Shown: positions 1-11,650, numbered from the stretch's first letter. The stretch: DNA of 64,000 bases from CALKJU01 sp035326425 (GCA_035326425.1 DAOLFG010000021.1:1-64000); one strand, 5' to 3'. Notes: generated from the sequence alone by a model not told the origin. A program made the numbers and translations.

Positions 1-78
1 GTGCTGACGCAGGCGGGCGTGGCGATGCTGGCCCAGGCCAACCAGATGCCTCAGAACCTGCTGAAGCTGCTGCAATGA
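1..78 (+). CDS. Flagellin, C-terminal end (partial)
   Basis: Frame 1 is open from the window edge to a TGA at 76-78 and encodes 25 residues. The end of the peptide, AMLAQANQMPQNLLKLL, matches the conserved C-terminal D0 helix of bacterial flagellins, which typically ends AMLAQANQxPQxVLxLL. Flagellin is the exported subunit of the flagellar filament. Only the tail is visible, so length, paralogue and start cannot be judged. The downstream folC operon converges on it with about 30 bases between the two stops. Confidence 0.75.
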   Translation: MLTQAGVAMLAQANQMPQNLLKLLQ

Positions 79-108
79 CGACCCGGGGGCGGCCCCGGCC
101 GCTCATGG

Positions 109-1398
109 TCAGCCATTGGTCGCCAGTACCTCGCCGGCGAGGTAGAGCGAGCCGCAGATGAGGACGTTCACCGGATGGCCGCCGTGCGGAACGGCTGCGA
201 TCGCGGCCTCTGGCGAGGCCGCCACCTCGGACGGCAGTCCGAGCGAGCACCCGACCTCGGCGATCGCCCGGGGCAGCTGCCCGGCATGGCCCTCGCCGAG
301 CGGAACGGCGATCAGCGCCGAGGCCAAGGGCGCCAGCGGTCGAAGGAAGCCCAAGACGTCCTTGGTCGAGAGCATGCCGACGACAAGTGTCCAGGATGGC
401 GCCCCCGGCATGCCGGCGAGGCTCCGCGCCAGCGCCTCGCCCGCGGCCGGGTTGTGCCCGCCATCCAGGAGCAGGCGGCTGCCCGCCGGCAGCGCATCCA
501 CCATCGGCCCCCGCACCAGGCGTTGCATTCTGGCGGGCCATGCCGCGCGTCGCAGGCCTTTCTCGATGCTCTGGCGTCCAGGCGCCAGGTCGTCCAGCGA
601 CAGAGCCGCCATGACGGCGAGCCCGGCGTTCTCGACCTGATAGGCGCCGGCAAGGCTCGGAAGCGGCAAGGCGAGCCGGCTGCCCCGATAGGCGACGACC
701 ATTCCTGAGCCCTTGCGTTCGACCGACCAGTCGCGGCCGTGGAGCATGAGGGGGGCAGAGATGGCCGAGGCGCGACGGTCCAGGACATCCGCCACCTCGG
801 CTGGCTGTGGGCCGGCGATGGCTGGTGCGTCGGCCTTGAGGATTCCCGCCTTCTCGCCGGCGATGGCGGTGAGCGTCGCGCCGAGATAGCTCTCGTGATC
901 CATCGAGATCGGCGAGATCAGCGTCAGCCGCGGCCTCGCCACGACATTGGTGGCGTCGAGGCGTCCGCCGAGGCCTGTCTCCAGCAGCACGATGTCGGCC
1001 GGGTTCTCGGCGAAGGCGAGGAACGCCGCCGCAGTGGTGATCTCGAAGAAGGTGATCGGCGTAGCGCCGTTGGCGCGCTCGCAGCTTTCCAGCGCTTCGG
1101 CGAGCCGCCGCTCGTCGATTGGAGCCCCATTGATGAGAATGCGCTCGTTGAAGCGCACCAGATGCGGCGAGATATAGCGATGGACGCGCCGGCCGTCGGC
1201 CGCCAGCATCGCCGCCAGCATCGCCAGGGTCGATCCCTTGCCGTTGGTCCCGGCGATATGGACAACGGGCGGCAGCCGGCGCTCGGGATGGCCGAGTCTG
1301 GCCAGCAAGCGCTCGACCCGGTCGAGCGACAGATCGATGCTTTTCGGATGCAGCCGCGACAGCCTGGCGAGGATCGCCTCACTCGTTGGCTTCGACAA
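109..1398 (-). CDS. folC: Bifunctional folylpolyglutamate synthase/dihydrofolate synthase
   Basis: FolC is a cytosolic Mur-ligase-family ATPase that adds L-glutamate to dihydropteroate and to reduced folates. The P-loop HIAGTNGKGST lies near the N-terminus, and the later motif DGGHNPAAGEAL is typical of FolC. The frame stays open to an ATG at 1449, but that would overlap accD by 71 bases. A TTG at 1396-1398 overlaps accD by only 20 bases and gives about 429 residues, the usual family size, so it is preferred. It is the last gene of the pyrF-trpFBA-accD-folC run; accD-folC is a conserved bacterial pair. Confidence 0.93.
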   Translation of the reverse strand: MSKPTSEAILARLSRLHPKSIDLSLDRVERLLARLGHPERRLPPVVHIAGTNGKGSTLAMLAAMLAADGRRVHRYISPHLVRFNERILINGAPIDERRLAEALESCERANGATPITFFEITTAAAFLAFAENPADIVLLETGLGGRLDATNVVARPRLTLISPISMDHESYLGATLTAIAGEKAGILKADAPAIAGPQPAEVADVLDRRASAISAPLMLHGRDWSVERKGSGMVVAYRGSRLALPLPSLAGAYQVENAGLAVMAALSLDDLAPGRQSIEKGLRRAAWPARMQRLVRGPMVDALPAGSRLLLDGGHNPAAGEALARSLAGMPGAPSWTLVVGMLSTKDVLGFLRPLAPLASALIAVPLGEGHAGQLPRAIAEVGCSLGLPSEVAASPEAAIAAVPHGGHPVNVLICGSLYLAGEVLATNG

Positions 1399-2341
1399 TC
1401 GTGGTCTCCGCCGGCTCGACCGTCGCCGGCAACGGCGCGGCACCGCCATTGGCCACCTCGCCCGTCAGGCGCGCTTCGTCGGCGCGGTCGCGGCGCAGCA
1501 GCAGGTCGAGCAGGCGCGCCACCGTGGCGCGCAGCTCGAAGCGGTGCACCACCGCATCGACCATGCCGTGCTCGCGCAGATATTCGGCGCGCTGGAAGCC
1601 GTCCGGCAGCTTTTCCCGGATGGTCTGCTCGATGACGCGCGCTCCGGCGAAGCCGATCACCGCGCCCGGCTCGGCCAGGTGGATGTCCCCAAGCATCGCG
1701 AACGAGGCCGTCACACCGCCGGTCGTCGGATCGCTCAGGATGACGATGTAGGGCAGCCCGGCTTCCTTGACCTCGTCGACCGCGATGGTGGTGCGCGCCA
1801 TCTGCATCAGCGACAGCGAGCCCTCCTGCATGCGGGCACCGCCAGAGGAGGTGACGACGATGAAGGCCGCCTCCTGCATCACGGCCAGCCGGGCCGCGGT
1901 GACGAAGCCCTCGCCCAGGGCAGCACCCATCGAGCCTGCCATGAACTCGAAGTTCATGACGGCGATGACCGCCGGCAGGCCGTCGATCAGCCCGTGCGCC
2001 GCCTGCAGCGCATCGGGGACGCGGGTACGGGCCTGGGCCTCCTTCAACCGGTCGGTGTAGCGCTTCTGATCGCGGAAGCGCAGCGGGTCGACCGGCACCT
2101 TCGGCAGCTCGACCGGCTGCCAGGAGCCCTCGTCGAACAGGCTGTTGAATCGATAGGCAGGCCCTACCCGCATGTGGAAGCCGCATTGCGGGCAGACGCG
2201 CTGGTTGGCCTCGAGGTCGCGGTGGAAGATCATTCGCTCGCAGGACGGACACTGATGCCAGAGATTCTCCGGCACCTCTGGCCGCTCGACACCGACCCAA
2301 GCGCGCAGCTTGGGCGGAACGAAATTGGTGAGCCAGTTCAC
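1379..2341 (-). CDS. accD: Acetyl-CoA carboxylase carboxyltransferase, beta subunit
   Basis: With AccA this subunit transfers the carboxyl group from carboxybiotin to acetyl-CoA, making malonyl-CoA for fatty acid synthesis. The 320-residue protein has the four-cysteine zinc ribbon near the N-terminus (CPSC and CPQCG, roughly residues 30-52) followed by the crotonase-like carboxyltransferase core with SSGGARMQEG and GGVTASFAMLGD. The start overlaps the trpA stop by four bases (ATGA), and its end overlaps folC. The C-terminal tail of about 30 residues beyond the core is rich in Ala/Pro/Glu and is not conserved in kind. Confidence 0.96.
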   Translation of the reverse strand: MNWLTNFVPPKLRAWVGVERPEVPENLWHQCPSCERMIFHRDLEANQRVCPQCGFHMRVGPAYRFNSLFDEGSWQPVELPKVPVDPLRFRDQKRYTDRLKEAQARTRVPDALQAAHGLIDGLPAVIAVMNFEFMAGSMGAALGEGFVTAARLAVMQEAAFIVVTSSGGARMQEGSLSLMQMARTTIAVDEVKEAGLPYIVILSDPTTGGVTASFAMLGDIHLAEPGAVIGFAGARVIEQTIREKLPDGFQRAEYLREHGMVDAVVHRFELRATVARLLDLLLRRDRADEARLTGEVANGGAAPLPATVEPAETTIVEANE

Positions 2342-3168
2342 CGGCGCCGCGCCTCCCTGACACCCTCTGCCAGCGCCTTCACCTGCGCATGAACGCGCTC
2401 GACCAAGCCCGGCGTCGGCTTGCCCTGCTGGTCGAGCCCGCCGGCCACCAGCGCGACGAGGGCCGAGCCCACGACTGCCGCATCGGCCAGCCGAGCGATC
2501 TCGGCGGCCTGGGCCGGCTCGCGGATGCCGAAGCCGACGACGATTGGCATGTCGGTGTGCCGCCGCAGTCTTTCCACGGCCTGTCCCACGCGTTCGGCCA
2601 CCGGGGCCGCGGCACCGGTGATGCCGGTGATCGAGACGTAGTAGAGAAAGCCGCTCGTATGGCGCAGCACCGCCGGCAGCCGGGCATCGTCGGTCGTGGG
2701 CGTGGCCAGCCGGATGAAGGCGAGCCCGCGCTCCAGCGCCGGCAGGCAGAGCTCCTCGTCCTCCTCCGGAGGGAGGTCGACGACGATCAGGCCGTCGACG
2801 CCGGCGGCCTTGGCATCGTCGAGGAAGCGCCGGCTGCCATAAGCGTGGATCGGGTTGAAATAGCCCATCAGCACCAGCGGTGTCTCGCCGTCTTCGGCGC
2901 GGAGCCTGCGGACCAGTTGCAGCGTGCCGGCCAGCGTCATGCCGGCCCCGAGCGCCCGCAGGCCACCGGCCTGGATGACAGGTCCGTCCGCCATGGGATC
3001 GCTGAACGGCATGCCGATCTCGATCAGGTCGGCGCCGGCGGCGGCGAGGCCACGCAGCAGCGCGAACGAGGTCTCGCGGTCGGGATCGCCGGCGGTCAGA
3101 AAGGTCACGAGCCCGGCGCGGCCCTCCCGGCGCAGCGCCGCGAAGCGCGCCTCGATCCGCCCGCTCAC
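2338..3168 (-). CDS. trpA: Tryptophan synthase alpha subunit
   Basis: TrpA cleaves indole-3-glycerol phosphate to indole and glyceraldehyde 3-phosphate, and indole is channelled to TrpB. The 276-residue TIM barrel shows the catalytic-Glu motif LIEIGMPFSDPMADGPVIQ and the second catalytic Asp in GLIVVDLPPEE. Near the C-terminal half, VGFGIREPAQ forms the phosphate-binding segment. Start and stop overlap trpB and accD by four bases each, so translation is coupled. Confidence 0.96.
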   Translation of the reverse strand: MSGRIEARFAALRREGRAGLVTFLTAGDPDRETSFALLRGLAAAGADLIEIGMPFSDPMADGPVIQAGGLRALGAGMTLAGTLQLVRRLRAEDGETPLVLMGYFNPIHAYGSRRFLDDAKAAGVDGLIVVDLPPEEDEELCLPALERGLAFIRLATPTTDDARLPAVLRHTSGFLYYVSITGITGAAAPVAERVGQAVERLRRHTDMPIVVGFGIREPAQAAEIARLADAAVVGSALVALVAGGLDQQGKPTPGLVERVHAQVKALAEGVREARRR

Positions 3169-4385
3169 AGCTTCACCCCGAGATGGCTGGCGACCGTGAA
3201 GATGTCCTTGTCACCGCGGCCCGAGAGATTGACGAGGATGAGAGCGTCGCGGGGCAGCATCGGCGCGAGCCTGGCCACATGGGCCAGCGCATGCGCCGGC
3301 TCCAGCGCCGGCAGGATGCCTTCGAGGGCCGAGCAGGTCTGGAAGGCGTCGAGCGCCTCGCGGTCGGTGACGGCCGCCACCTCGATCCGACCCATGTCCT
3401 TGAGCCAGCTGTGCTCGGGCCCGATGCCCGGATAGTCGAGGCCGGCCGAGATCGAGTGCGGCTCGATCACCTGGCCGTCCTCGTTCTGCAGCAGATAGGA
3501 GCGCGAGCCGTGCAGAACGCCCGGCCTGCCCGCCGTCATGGCGGCGGCGTGCCTACCGGTCTCGACGCCGTCGCCAGCCGCCTCGACGGCGACGATCCGC
3601 ACGTCGCGGTCGTCGAGGAACGGGTGGAACAGTCCCATGGCGTTGGAGCCGCCGCCGACGGCCGCCACCAGCACGTCCGGCAGCCGGCCCTCGGCCTCCA
3701 TGATCTGGCGGCGCGCCTCGCTGCCGATCACCGACTGGAAGTCGCGCACCATCGCCGGATAGGGGTGTGGGCCGGCGACGCTGCCGATGATGTAGAAGGT
3801 GTCGTCGACGTTGGTGACCCAGTCGCGCAGCGCCTCGTTCATCGCGTCCTTGAGCGTGCGCGATCCCGAGGTCACCGAGCGGACCTCGGCGCCGAGCAGT
3901 CGCATGCGGAAGACGTTGGGCTGCTGCCGGGCGATGTCGACCTCGCCCATGTAGATGACGCAGGGCAGGCCGAAGCGTGCGGCCACGGTGGCGGTCGCGA
4001 CGCCGTGCTGGCCGGCGCCCGTCTCGGCGATGATCCGTGTGCGGCCCATGCGCTTGGCCAGCATGATCTGGCCGAGGCAGTTGTTGATCTTGTGCGAGCC
4101 GGTGTGGTTCAGCTCCTCGCGCTTGAAATAGATCCTGGCGCCGCCGAGCCGGACGGTCAGCCGCTCGGCGTAGTAGAGCGGGCTGGGGCGACCGACATAG
4201 TGCTTCAGCCAGGCGTCGAGCTCGCCCTGGAAGGCCGGGTCGGCCCTGGCCGCGTCATAGGCGCGCTCCAGCTCCAGGATCAGCGGCATCAGGGTCTCGG
4301 CGACGTAGCGGCCGCCATAGATGCCGAAATGGCCGCGCTCGTCCGGTCCGGCGCGGTAGCTGTTGACCAGTGTCATCGTGCTCAC
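3165..4385 (-). CDS. trpB: Tryptophan synthase beta subunit
   Basis: This PLP enzyme condenses indole with serine to give tryptophan, as part of the alpha2-beta2 complex. At 406 residues it is standard length. The PLP-lysine motif is NHTGSHKINNCLGQ, the phosphate-binding glycine loop is GGGSNAMG, and the GxGQHGVATA element is typical of TrpB1. It lies between trpF and trpA with four-base overlaps on both sides. Confidence 0.97.
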   Translation of the reverse strand: MSTMTLVNSYRAGPDERGHFGIYGGRYVAETLMPLILELERAYDAARADPAFQGELDAWLKHYVGRPSPLYYAERLTVRLGGARIYFKREELNHTGSHKINNCLGQIMLAKRMGRTRIIAETGAGQHGVATATVAARFGLPCVIYMGEVDIARQQPNVFRMRLLGAEVRSVTSGSRTLKDAMNEALRDWVTNVDDTFYIIGSVAGPHPYPAMVRDFQSVIGSEARRQIMEAEGRLPDVLVAAVGGGSNAMGLFHPFLDDRDVRIVAVEAAGDGVETGRHAAAMTAGRPGVLHGSRSYLLQNEDGQVIEPHSISAGLDYPGIGPEHSWLKDMGRIEVAAVTDREALDAFQTCSALEGILPALEPAHALAHVARLAPMLPRDALILVNLSGRGDKDIFTVASHLGVKL

Positions 4386-5044
4386 ATCGAGGTCTTGTCG
4401 CTGCGCAGCTTCTGCGCGATCTCCAGAAAGGCGCGCAACCTCGCCGCGTCCTTGACCCCGGGAGCGCTCTCGACGCCCGAGGACACGTCGACGATGTCCG
4501 GGCCGGCGTCGCGCACCGCGGTCGCTATGTTGCCGGCATTGAGGCCGCCCGCCAGCGCCCAGGGCAGGGGTGGCCGATAGCCGTCGAGGATACGCCAGTC
4601 GAATGCCTCGCCGTTGCCGCCCGGCAGCACCGCACCCGGCCGGGGCTTGGCGTCGAGCATCAGGAGGTCGGCGGCATCGCTATACGCGTCGGCGGCGGCG
4701 AGGTCGTCGTGGTCGAGGACGCGGACGGCCTTCATCACCTTGCAGCCCGTCCGAGCGGCGACGCCCCGGACCCGCTCGGGCGTCTCGATGCCGTGGAGCT
4801 GCAGGATGTCGATGGGCACGTGCGCCAGCAGGCCGTCGAGCTCACGATCGTCCGGATCGACCAGCACTGCGACCCGCTCGATCCCGTCGGGAACGGCGCG
4901 GGCGAGATCGCCGGCGGCGAACAGGTCGATCGAGCGCGGCGAGGGCGGATAGAACACGAAGCCGACATAGTCGGCGCCGCCATCGGCGGCGGCGGACAGC
5001 GTCGCCGCATCCCTGATGCCGCAGATCTTCACCTTGAACGTCAT
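4382..5044 (-). CDS. trpF: Phosphoribosylanthranilate isomerase
   Basis: TrpF performs the Amadori rearrangement of N-(5-phosphoribosyl)anthranilate, the third committed step of tryptophan synthesis. The 220-residue barrel begins with VKICGIRDAAT, carrying the catalytic Cys, and includes LQLHG and the catalytic Asp near the end in PDIVDVSSGVE. The start shares one base with the pyrF stop and the stop overlaps trpB by four bases. trpD, trpC and trpE are not in the window, which is the usual split of trp genes in alphaproteobacteria. Confidence 0.95.
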   Translation of the reverse strand: MTFKVKICGIRDAATLSAAADGGADYVGFVFYPPSPRSIDLFAAGDLARAVPDGIERVAVLVDPDDRELDGLLAHVPIDILQLHGIETPERVRGVAARTGCKVMKAVRVLDHDDLAAADAYSDAADLLMLDAKPRPGAVLPGGNGEAFDWRILDGYRPPLPWALAGGLNAGNIATAVRDAGPDIVDVSSGVESAPGVKDAARLRAFLEIAQKLRSDKTSM

Positions 5045-5760
5045 CAGGCGGCCCTGGCCAGCCCGCGTGCCAAGGTCTCGGCGGCGGCGCGGGGAGCCGG
5101 TGCCTGGGTGATCGGGCGCCCGATCACCAGCACGTCGGCGCCGAGTGCTACCGCCTCGGCAGGCGCCATGGTGCGCTTCTGGTCGCCGACGGCATCGCCG
5201 GCCGCCCGGATGCCAGGGACAACGAGGCGCAGCTCATGGCCGAACCGCCGGCGCAGGCCTTCGATCTCATGCGGCGAGCAGACCACGCCGTCGAGCCTGC
5301 ATTCCAAGCACAGCGCCGCCATACGCAGCGCATGGTCCAGCGTCGTGCCGGCGACTCCGGTCTCAGCCAGATCCTCGTCGCCGAGGCTGGTCAGCACGGT
5401 GATACCCAGGAGCCAAGGCCGTCGCGGTGCCGATCGCGCGGCCGCCACCGCCGCTTCCAGCATCCGTCGCCCGCCGCTGGCATGCAGCGTCAGCATCGCG
5501 GGAGCCAGCGGCAGCACTGCCCTGACGGCACCGGCCACCGTGTTGGGGATATCGTGCAGCTTCAGATCGAGAAAGACCGGCAGGCCCAGCGCCGAGACCT
5601 CGCGCACTGCCGGCGGTCCGTTGGCGGTGAACAGCTCGAGCCCCACCTTCACGCCACCGACCGTGCCGACGAGGCTGCGGGCGAGCTCGACGGCCGCCGG
5701 CAGGTCGGGGCGATCGAGTGCGCAGAAGACGGGGTTGGCGTAGCCTTCGATGGCGAGCAT
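5044..5760 (-). CDS. pyrF: Orotidine 5'-phosphate decarboxylase
   Basis: PyrF decarboxylates OMP to UMP, the last step of de novo pyrimidine synthesis. The catalytic motif FLDLKLHDIPNTV is present, and the phosphate-binding end VIGRPITQAPAP closes the barrel. The frame is open to an ATG at 5838, but the family begins at about the FCALD strand. The ATG at 5760 gives 238 residues, the usual size, so it is preferred; neither start has a strong ribosome-binding site. It heads the operon that continues with trpF, and diverges from the formylglycine-generating enzyme. Confidence 0.93.
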   Translation of the reverse strand: MLAIEGYANPVFCALDRPDLPAAVELARSLVGTVGGVKVGLELFTANGPPAVREVSALGLPVFLDLKLHDIPNTVAGAVRAVLPLAPAMLTLHASGGRRMLEAAVAAARSAPRRPWLLGITVLTSLGDEDLAETGVAGTTLDHALRMAALCLECRLDGVVCSPHEIEGLRRRFGHELRLVVPGIRAAGDAVGDQKRTMAPAEAVALGADVLVIGRPITQAPAPRAAAETLARGLARAA

Positions 5761-5889
5761 GGTCGTGTCCGAGAAAGGTGCGGGCTCATAGCACAGGCGC
5801 CGGACCTTGCCAAAGCCGAGGCGATCCGGGGTCGGCATTGCCGAAGTGCCCGATTCGGATCTACGTCCTCGCGATCAGTGGAGGAGCAT

Positions 5890-6870
5890 ATGCTGGCTCA
5901 GGACATGGCGCCGCTGGAACGTATCGCACCGCCGCCCGGCATGATCGCGATTCCGGGTAGGACCTTCCGCATGGGGTCGGATCACCACTATCCCGAGGAG
6001 GCGCCGGCGCATCTCGTGACCGTGGACGGCTTCTGGATGGATCCCTATCCGGTGACCAACTGGGAATTCCGCGCCTTCGTGCGGGCGACGGGTCATGTGA
6101 CGGTGGCCCAGAAGACGCCCGAGGCCGAGGACTATCCCGGCGCCCTGCCGCACATGCTCTATGCCGGCTCGCTGGTCTTCAACCGGCCGAGCGGTCCCGT
6201 CGACATGCGCAACATCGGGCACTGGTGGACCTTCGAGAAGGCGGCCGACTGGCGGCATCCGACCGGCCCGCGCAGCAACATCAACAGCCTGGACAGCCAC
6301 CCGGTCGTGCATGTCGCCTATACCGACGCACTGGCCTATGCGCGTTGGGCCGGCAAGGACCTCCCCACCGAGGCGGAATGGGAGCTGGCGGCCCGGGGCG
6401 GACTGGAAGGCGCCGAGTTCGCCTGGGGCGACGAGCTGGTGCCCGACGGCCGCCACATGGCGAACACCTGGCAGGGCGTTTTCCCTCACGAGAACCTACT
6501 GGACGACGGATTCGCGCGAACATCGCCGGTGACGGCGTTTCCGGCCAACGGCTACGGCCTCTACGACATGATCGGCAATGTCTGGGAGTGGACCAAGGAC
6601 TGGTACAGTCCGCGCCATGCCGCCGACCCGCGAAAGGCGTGCTGCGTACCGAGCAATCCGCGCGGGGGGCCGGAGGCGGGAAGTTATGATCCCAACATGC
6701 CGGAGATCACCATTCCGAGGAAGGTGCTGAAAGGGGGGTCGCACCTGTGCGCCCCGAGCTATTGCCGACGCTACCGGCCGGCGGCCCGGTATCCGCAGGC
6801 CATCGAGAGCTCGACCTCCCACGTCGGCTTTCGCTGCGTGTGGAGGCCGAGCCCAGTGGTCTCAGGCTGA
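5890..6870 (+). CDS. Formylglycine-generating enzyme (sulfatase-modifying factor)
   Basis: FGE oxidises the active-site cysteine of Cys-type sulfatases to formylglycine, using a copper-bound cysteine pair. The 326-residue protein is a single FGE-sulfatase domain: RTFRMGSDHHYPEEAP near residue 25, LPTEAEWELAARGG near 180, and GNVWEWTKDWY near 235. Both active cysteines of true FGEs are present (C287 and C292 in GGSHLCAPSYCRRYR), followed by SSTSHVGFRC. Many paralogues lack them, so this one should be catalytic. The ATG at 5890 has GGAGG just upstream. A Cys-type sulfatase lies at 41154, 34 kb away. Confidence 0.9.
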   Translation: MLAQDMAPLERIAPPPGMIAIPGRTFRMGSDHHYPEEAPAHLVTVDGFWMDPYPVTNWEFRAFVRATGHVTVAQKTPEAEDYPGALPHMLYAGSLVFNRPSGPVDMRNIGHWWTFEKAADWRHPTGPRSNINSLDSHPVVHVAYTDALAYARWAGKDLPTEAEWELAARGGLEGAEFAWGDELVPDGRHMANTWQGVFPHENLLDDGFARTSPVTAFPANGYGLYDMIGNVWEWTKDWYSPRHAADPRKACCVPSNPRGGPEAGSYDPNMPEITIPRKVLKGGSHLCAPSYCRRYRPAARYPQAIESSTSHVGFRCVWRPSPVVSG

Positions 6871-6878
6871 GAGGCCGA

Positions 6879-7055
6879 TCACTGCGCGGCGTCCTGCACC
6901 TTCTCGCCGGCGTGCTCGACACCACGGCCCACGGCGGCCGTGTTCTCCTTGGTATCTTCCTTGAAGCCGGACCAGGTGTCGCCGCAGGCCGAAAGCCCGA
7001 GGGTCATGCCCGTGGCCAGGACGAGCGCCCATGCGCGCCATGCCGTACAACGCAT
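6879..7055 (-). CDS. Entericidin-like small lipoprotein
   Basis: A 58-residue reading frame starts with ATG at 7053-7055 with GGAGA seven bases upstream. The N-terminus is basic then hydrophobic and ends in the lipobox LSAC (Cys24), so the mature protein is a 35-residue lipoprotein. The mature part, with DTWSGFKEDTKENTAAVGRG and HAGEKVQDAAQ, is typical of the entericidin A/B family, a small membrane lipoprotein linked to envelope stress and cell lysis. It stands alone, converging on the FGE gene. A homologue search would settle the family; the lipoprotein signal itself is clear. Confidence 0.8.
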   Translation of the reverse strand: MRCTAWRAWALVLATGMTLGLSACGDTWSGFKEDTKENTAAVGRGVEHAGEKVQDAAQ

Positions 7056-7154
7056 CTCGTGTCTCCGATATGGGGGATTGCCGTTCGGGCGAGGAACGCA
7101 CGGGCCAAAGACGAGTTCCCGGATGGCCGCGAGCCGTGGCGGCAGGAGGTCGAG

Positions 7155-7619
7155 ATGGGGGGGAGTGTGTTGTCCTTGGTACTGGTACTGCTGGGCTCGG
7201 CGTCCACCGCGTTGGCCCTAACCGCCGATGCGCGCGACGTCCTGCTCGCGGACGCGATGCGTCTGCTGGGCGCTCGCACCTATGTCGCTTCCGCCAGCAA
7301 CTGGTGCTCGCTGAACATCGCCGACGATCCGGCGCTCGCCGCCTCGGTGCAGGCCTGGCAGGAGCGGAACCGGACGGTCAACGACCGGGCGCTGCAGGTG
7401 ATCGAGGCCGTGGGCGGCCTCTCGCCCGAGCGGCGTGCCGAGATGAATCGCATGGGCGACCAGGTGATCCGAAGGGACATCGAGCACCGGCCCGATCCTC
7501 GCGCCTTCTGCCGCGACCTGCCCGGCAAGCTCGATTCAGGCGTCATCGACATGGACAAGCGCGACGATCTCCGAGGTCCGCTCGAGCGGGTGTTCGCCTA
7601 TCCGTTGCCGAAGAGTTGA
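7155..7619 (+). CDS. Hypothetical secreted protein with two cysteines
   Basis: A 154-residue protein starts at ATG 7155, preceded by AGGAGG at 7144-7149. Its first 22 residues (MGGSVLSLVLVLLGSASTALA) form a signal peptide, so the protein is likely periplasmic. The mature part is mostly helical and carries two cysteines, in NWCSLN and AFCRDL, which could form one disulfide. No family is recognised. The mature length and paired cysteines resemble other short alphaproteobacterial periplasmic helical proteins, but this is only an impression. It precedes ohr on the same strand by 78 bases. Confidence 0.7.
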   Translation: MGGSVLSLVLVLLGSASTALALTADARDVLLADAMRLLGARTYVASASNWCSLNIADDPALAASVQAWQERNRTVNDRALQVIEAVGGLSPERRAEMNRMGDQVIRRDIEHRPDPRAFCRDLPGKLDSGVIDMDKRDDLRGPLERVFAYPLPKS

Positions 7620-7697
7620 GCCCGCCGGCATGGGCGGGAACCCGGGCCTGCGCTATCTCTGTCGGCGGCAACCAGCCCAGAACGGGAGGATACTGAG

Positions 7698-8126
7698 GTG
7701 AAGGTCGAGAAGGTCCTGTACAAGACGTCCGCCACCGCGACCGGCGGCGGTCGGGACGGCAGCGTCCATACCGACGACAATACGCTGGAGTTCCAGCTCG
7801 CGGTGCCGAAGGAGATGGGCGGCCCGGGTGGCCCGGCCGCCAATCCCGAAAAGCTGTTCGCCTGCGGCTATGCGGCCTGCTTCCTCGGCGCCATGCGCTT
7901 CGTCGCGAAGAACGAGAAGATCACGGTGCCGCCGGACGCCACAGTCACCGCCGAGGTGGGCTTCGGCCAGCTGCCGCACGGCTTCGGGCTGGATATCGGC
8001 CTCATCATCAAGATACCCGGCATGGACAAGGCCACGGCGCAGGGCCTCGTCGAGAAGGCCCATCAGGTCTGTCCCTACAGCAACGCCACGCGCAACAACG
8101 TCGACGTCCGGCTGACCGTGGCTTGA
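7698..8126 (+). CDS. ohr: Organic hydroperoxide resistance protein (Ohr/OsmC family)
   Basis: Ohr reduces organic and fatty-acid hydroperoxides with two reactive cysteines, usually recycled by lipoyl proteins. The 142-residue protein carries both: one in FACGYAACFLGAM near residue 60 and one in VCPYSNATRNNVDV near residue 125, the arrangement of Ohr rather than YhfA-type OsmC. The GTG start at 7698 has GGGAGGA at 7684-7690. An OhrR repressor gene is not nearby, so regulation cannot be read here. Confidence 0.93.
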   Translation: MKVEKVLYKTSATATGGGRDGSVHTDDNTLEFQLAVPKEMGGPGGPAANPEKLFACGYAACFLGAMRFVAKNEKITVPPDATVTAEVGFGQLPHGFGLDIGLIIKIPGMDKATAQGLVEKAHQVCPYSNATRNNVDVRLTVA

Positions 8127-8130
8127 GCGG

Positions 8131-8951
<821 letters not shown>

Positions 8952-8955
<4 letters not shown>

Positions 8956-9746
8956 GAGGTCGTCCCCACCTCGGGCAGGCGCGCCGCCAGCAGCCGCCGG
9001 GTATGGGCGGCGGCCGGATGGCGGAGAACATTCTCGACCGACCCGCTCTCGACGATCCGGCCGGCTCGCATGACGGCCACGCGCTCGGCCATGGCGGCGA
9101 CGACGCCGAGATCGTGCGTGATCAACAGCAGTGCCATGCCGCGCTCTTCGACGATGCCGTCGATCAGCCGCAGGATGCGGGCCTGTACGGTCACGTCGAG
9201 TGCCGTCGTCGGCTCGTCGGCGATCAGCAGGTCGGGATCGGTCGCGAGGGCCATCGCCAGCATGACCCGCTGTCGCTGGCCGCCGGACAGCTGGTGCGGA
9301 TAGCGGTCCGGCGAGATGTGACCCGGATCGAGCCCGACCCTCGCCATCGACGCGCGGACGAGGTCGCGCACTTCCGCGCGCGCCATGCCCAGCCGCAGTG
9401 GCGCCTCGCCGATCTGGTGACCGATCGTGTGGACGGGGTTGAGAGCCGTCATCGGCTCCTGGAAGACCATCGCCATCCGTTGGCCACGCAATGCCGCCAG
9501 CTCGTGATCGTCGAGGCCCAGGAGCTCCCGGCTGTCGAGCGCGATGCTGCCTCGCGCCCGGGCCGCCCGCGGCAGCAGGCCCATGACGGCAAGCGCCGTC
9601 ATCGACTTGCCCGAGCCGGATTCGCCGACCAGCGCCAGGCGTTGGCCGCGATCCAGGTCGAGGTCGATGCCGGCCACGACCGGTATCTCGCCGTGCTCCG
9701 CCGGCAGGTGGACCTCGAGCCGCCGGATGGCGAGCAGCGCCGGCAC
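8952..9746 (-). CDS. Peptide-type ABC transporter ATP-binding protein (DppD/OppD-like)
   Basis: Partner ATPase of the neighbour, with Walker A GESGSGKSMTALAV, signature LSGGQRQRVMLAMALA, Walker B LLIADEPTTALDVT and HDLGVVAAM. The C-terminus has the peptide-transporter motif VLRHPAAAHTRRLLAA. The frame stays open into glmS, but the ABC core begins at the GTG at 9744-9746, 11 bases downstream of the glmS stop. That start gives 264 residues and is preferred. Cotranscription with glmS is likely from the spacing. The substrate is unknown without the permeases. Confidence 0.86.
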
Positions 9747-9757
9747 GCGGGCGCCAG

Positions 9758-11581
<1,824 letters not shown>

Positions 11582-11650
11582 GCGGGGCCTCCGATGGTCC
11601 TTTCACCATCTTTGCAATCGCCGGGCCACAGGGCAACGCCCGAGGGGCGC

